Source: K189A clade bacterium (lineage in GTDB: Bacteria > Pseudomonadota > Gammaproteobacteria > Pseudomonadales > Azotimanducaceae). From it: a stretch of DNA of 64,000 bases. This document shows, piece after piece, positions 62,151 to 64,000 of this stretch (position 1 is its first letter; each line of letters starts with the position of its first letter). Position numbers and translations under genes: made by a program. The stretch spans positions 16,001-80,000 of the forward strand of contig CACMHG010000005.1 of assembly GCA_902613475.1 (NCBI GenBank). The letters run 5' to 3'. The notes beneath the pieces were generated by a model. It saw only the letters and a program-made list of their open reading frames with translations, had not been told where the DNA came from and ran no database searches.

Positions 62151-62389
62151 ATGAACCAACGCTACAGCGAAGAACGAATCGTCATAGCTATCAAGCAGCA
62201 TGAGGCCGGTAACAAAATGAACGACATGTGCCGCTAGTTCGGCGTCTCGAGGGGCATCTTTTACAACTGGCGCAAAAGTACGCGAGCTTTCAAGTCAAGT
62301 TGACTAAGCGGCTGCGCGAGCAAGAGTCAGACAACACCAAGCTGAGGAAGTTTCTGACCGATAAAGTGCTCGAAATCGAAGTGACCTGA
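62151..62389 (+). pseudogene. Decayed IS3-family orfA (transposase fragment)
   Basis: The frame starts MNQRYSEERIVIAIKQHEAG, the usual start of IS3/IS911 OrfA helix-turn-helix proteins. It stops at TAG 62235-62237, continues as FGVSRGIFYNWRK, then shifts frame near 62275 and ends YASFQVKL...LREQESDNTKLRKFLTDKVL with TGA at 62387-62389. No orfB (DDE domain) follows. So it carries a nonsense codon, a frameshift and a missing partner: a dead remnant next to tRNA-Met. Confidence 0.85.
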
Positions 62390-62579
62390 GCCCCAAGTCC
62401 CTAAACTGCAACAAGGCTAAAAGCTCTTACTAAATTTTAAATCTCGTAGAACTGTGACCTGGTATCGATTTGTAAGCCGCGGTATCGGAATGACCTACCC
62501 CGTATTGGGGCCATAAGCTGGATGAAATTTTGCGATAGTTAATCTGTCGGTAGATCTCGAACTGAAGTAGCCGCTGCGA
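62390..62579. other. Gene-free 190 bp between IS remnant and peptide-transport gene
   Basis: No frame, tRNA or clear terminator is seen. It may hold worn remains of the insertion sequence end, but I found no matching terminal repeat. The stop of the ABC ATPase gene lies at its right edge. Confidence 0.5.
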
Positions 62580-63557
62580 TCAAGGGTACAGGTGACAGGC
62601 GAGGGTGCTTGCACCGTCGGTTGTGCGATCGGGTGCCTGCTGCTGACAGATCGGCATAGCGTCCACACAGCGAGTATGGAAGGTACAGCCCGAGGGCGGA
62701 GATCGCAGGCTGGGAATCTCACCAATAATCAGCTGCTCAGCACGCTGGGCTTCGAGTTCAGGGTCGGCTTCTGGCACTGCTGCCAGCAAGGCCTTGGTGT
62801 AGGGGTGCTTGGGTGTTTGAAACAGGGTGTCTCGATCTGCTTCCTCGACGATTTTGCCCAAGTACATGACAGCCACACGATTGCTGATATGCCGCACGAC
62901 CGATAAGTCATGGGCAATAAATAAGTAGGTAAGCCCTAGCCTCTCCTGCAGGTCCATGAGCAAATTTACAACTTGGGCCTGAATGGAGACGTCGAGAGCC
63001 GACACCGGCTCATCACATATAATCAGTTTAGGGTCCAACGCTAACGCTCGGGCAATACAAATGCGCTGACGTTGGCCACCAGAAAATTCATGCGGATAAC
63101 GCTCCGCCATATCCTCAAGCAGCCCAACGGTCTTCATAAGCGACTTGATGCGTGCATGATACTGCGCCTTATCGCCGGCCATGCCGTGCACGCGCAGCGG
63201 TTCCCCGATTATCGAGCCAACCTTCATGCGAGGGTTCAAAGAGCCGAACGGGTCTTGATAGACCATCTGCATTTTTCGTCGAATGCCCCGCATCTGAGCT
63301 GGACTGTGGTGGGTAATATCCTCTCCATCAAAGATGATTTGGCCACCAAGTACGGACTCCATTTTCAGCACAGACAGGGCAGTCGTCGATTTACCGCAGC
63401 CGCTCTCGCCTACCAAACTGAAGGTCTCGCCGCGTTTGATATGAAACGACACCCCATTGACCGCAGCGATTGAACCCACTTGGCGCTTCAGCAAACCTTC
63501 GGTCACAGGGAAGTGCACCTGCAGATCTCTAACCTCAAGAATGTTGCTATCGCTCAT
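62580..63557 (-). CDS. dppF: Dipeptide/oligopeptide ABC transporter ATPase, DppF/OppF type
   Basis: A 325-residue ATPase energising peptide uptake in the inner membrane. Walker A GESGCGKST, signature FSGGQRQRICIARAL, Walker B LIICDEPVSALDVS and the switch histidine in FIAHDLSVVRH are intact. The C-terminal oligopeptide domain includes HPYTKALLAAVPEADPE and the cysteine motif SGCTFHTRC. It follows its partner ATPase gene with an 11-bp overlap. Dpp and Opp cannot be told apart without the binding protein, which is outside the window. Confidence 0.88.
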   Translation of the reverse strand: MSDSNILEVRDLQVHFPVTEGLLKRQVGSIAAVNGVSFHIKRGETFSLVGESGCGKSTTALSVLKMESVLGGQIIFDGEDITHHSPAQMRGIRRKMQMVYQDPFGSLNPRMKVGSIIGEPLRVHGMAGDKAQYHARIKSLMKTVGLLEDMAERYPHEFSGGQRQRICIARALALDPKLIICDEPVSALDVSIQAQVVNLLMDLQERLGLTYLFIAHDLSVVRHISNRVAVMYLGKIVEEADRDTLFQTPKHPYTKALLAAVPEADPELEAQRAEQLIIGEIPSLRSPPSGCTFHTRCVDAMPICQQQAPDRTTDGASTLACHLYP

Positions 63558-64000
63558 AGCCGAAACATGCTCTTAAGTGATTTGGTGCAACCTCGCTCAG
63601 TGTCGGCTTGGTCATGGTGCATTTGTCTTGGGCGTAGGGACAGCGCGGGTGAAACGAACACCCTGACGGCAAATTCGATAGATCCGGTGGCTGACCTTCA
63701 ATGGTGTAGAGCCTACTGCCCGGGTCCCCATCAAGTTTGGGTATGGAAGCCATTAGCCCCTCGGTATAGGGGTGTTGAGGATTTTTATAAAGCTCCCTGG
63801 CACTTGCCGTTTCAACAACCCTGCCTCCGTACATGACGGCGACGTTATCGGCGTAGCGCGCGACGACGCCGAGATCGTGGGTAATTAAAATCAGCGAAGA
63901 GTTGGCTTCCTTGGTCAGATTTTTGAGCAGCGAGAGAATTTGTGCCTGAACGGTAACGTCAAGGGCTGTCGTGGGCTCGTCGGCAATAATCAGCTTTGGC
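63547..64000 (-). CDS. dppD: Dipeptide/oligopeptide ABC transporter ATPase, DppD/OppD type (partial)
   Basis: The gene runs off the right edge; 150 C-terminal residues are present. They begin PKLIIADEPTTALDVTVQAQ (Walker B and D-loop), continue with LITHDLGVVARYADNVAVMY (switch histidine) and end with HPYTEGLMASIPKLDG and SGCSFHPRCPYAQDKC, the cysteine cluster of this ATPase type. The N-terminal Walker A and signature motif lie outside. Confidence 0.9.
   Translation of the reverse strand, partial: PKLIIADEPTTALDVTVQAQILSLLKNLTKEANSSLILITHDLGVVARYADNVAVMYGGRVVETASARELYKNPQHPYTEGLMASIPKLDGDPGSRLYTIEGQPPDLSNLPSGCSFHPRCPYAQDKCTMTKPTLSEVAPNHLRACFGYER

Overview
The window reads as a gammaproteobacterial chromosome, densely coded, of moderate GC. 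Nearly every protein resembles its Escherichia coli or Pseudomonas counterpart, and the gene orders hemA-prfA-prmC, proA-nadD-rsfS-rlmH-mrdA-mrdB-mltB-rlpA-dacA-ybeD-lipB and lolB / tRNA-Gln-prs-rplY-pth-ychF are typical of this class. A free-living marine lineage related to Cellvibrionales is my inference only; no marker here fixes the genus.

Layout. 1-29730: one uninterrupted transcription and translation block on the + strand: secE (3' end), nusG, rplKAJL, rpoBC, then the str, S10, spc and alpha operons through rplQ. tufA, usual between fusA and rpsJ, is absent; a 601-bp gap stands in its place. That gap carries a strong hairpin followed by a sequence matching the core of the rRNA-operon boxA (NusB/S10 site) just upstream of rpsJ, which encodes S10/NusE. 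29737-30864: a class V aminotransferase directly behind rplQ. 30924-33748: uvrA on the - strand, broken by a single-base frameshift. 33944-36011: ssb, uppP (-) and a LON-domain protein. 36089-46108: proA, NAD and ribosome-silencing genes, then the cell-elongation and peptidoglycan cluster, ending with lipB. 46119-50124: hemA-prfA-prmC-moeB on the - strand, divergent from lolB. 50202-54708: lolB, tRNA-Gln, prs, rplY, pth, ychF. 54833-59911: a second EF-G, xthA and a TonB-dependent receptor on the - strand. 60078-61847: a PabB-PabC fusion. 61920-62389: tRNA-Met and a decayed IS3-type orfA. 62580-64000: two peptide-ABC-transporter ATPases, the second cut by the window edge.

Function. The first half makes RNA polymerase, ribosomal proteins and the translocon, with several candidate leader structures where autoregulation would be expected. 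The second half is housekeeping: DNA repair, proline, NAD, heme and folate precursors, lipoylation, PRPP, cell-wall elongation, release factor maturation and lipoprotein sorting.

The most interesting points are the boxA-like element before rpsJ (nusE), the uvrA frameshift, the acidic tail on L17, three helically phased 9-bp repeats where ispE would be expected, and small palindromes before fusA2 and the TonB receptor. I found no CRISPR array, rRNA gene, prophage or clear defence system.
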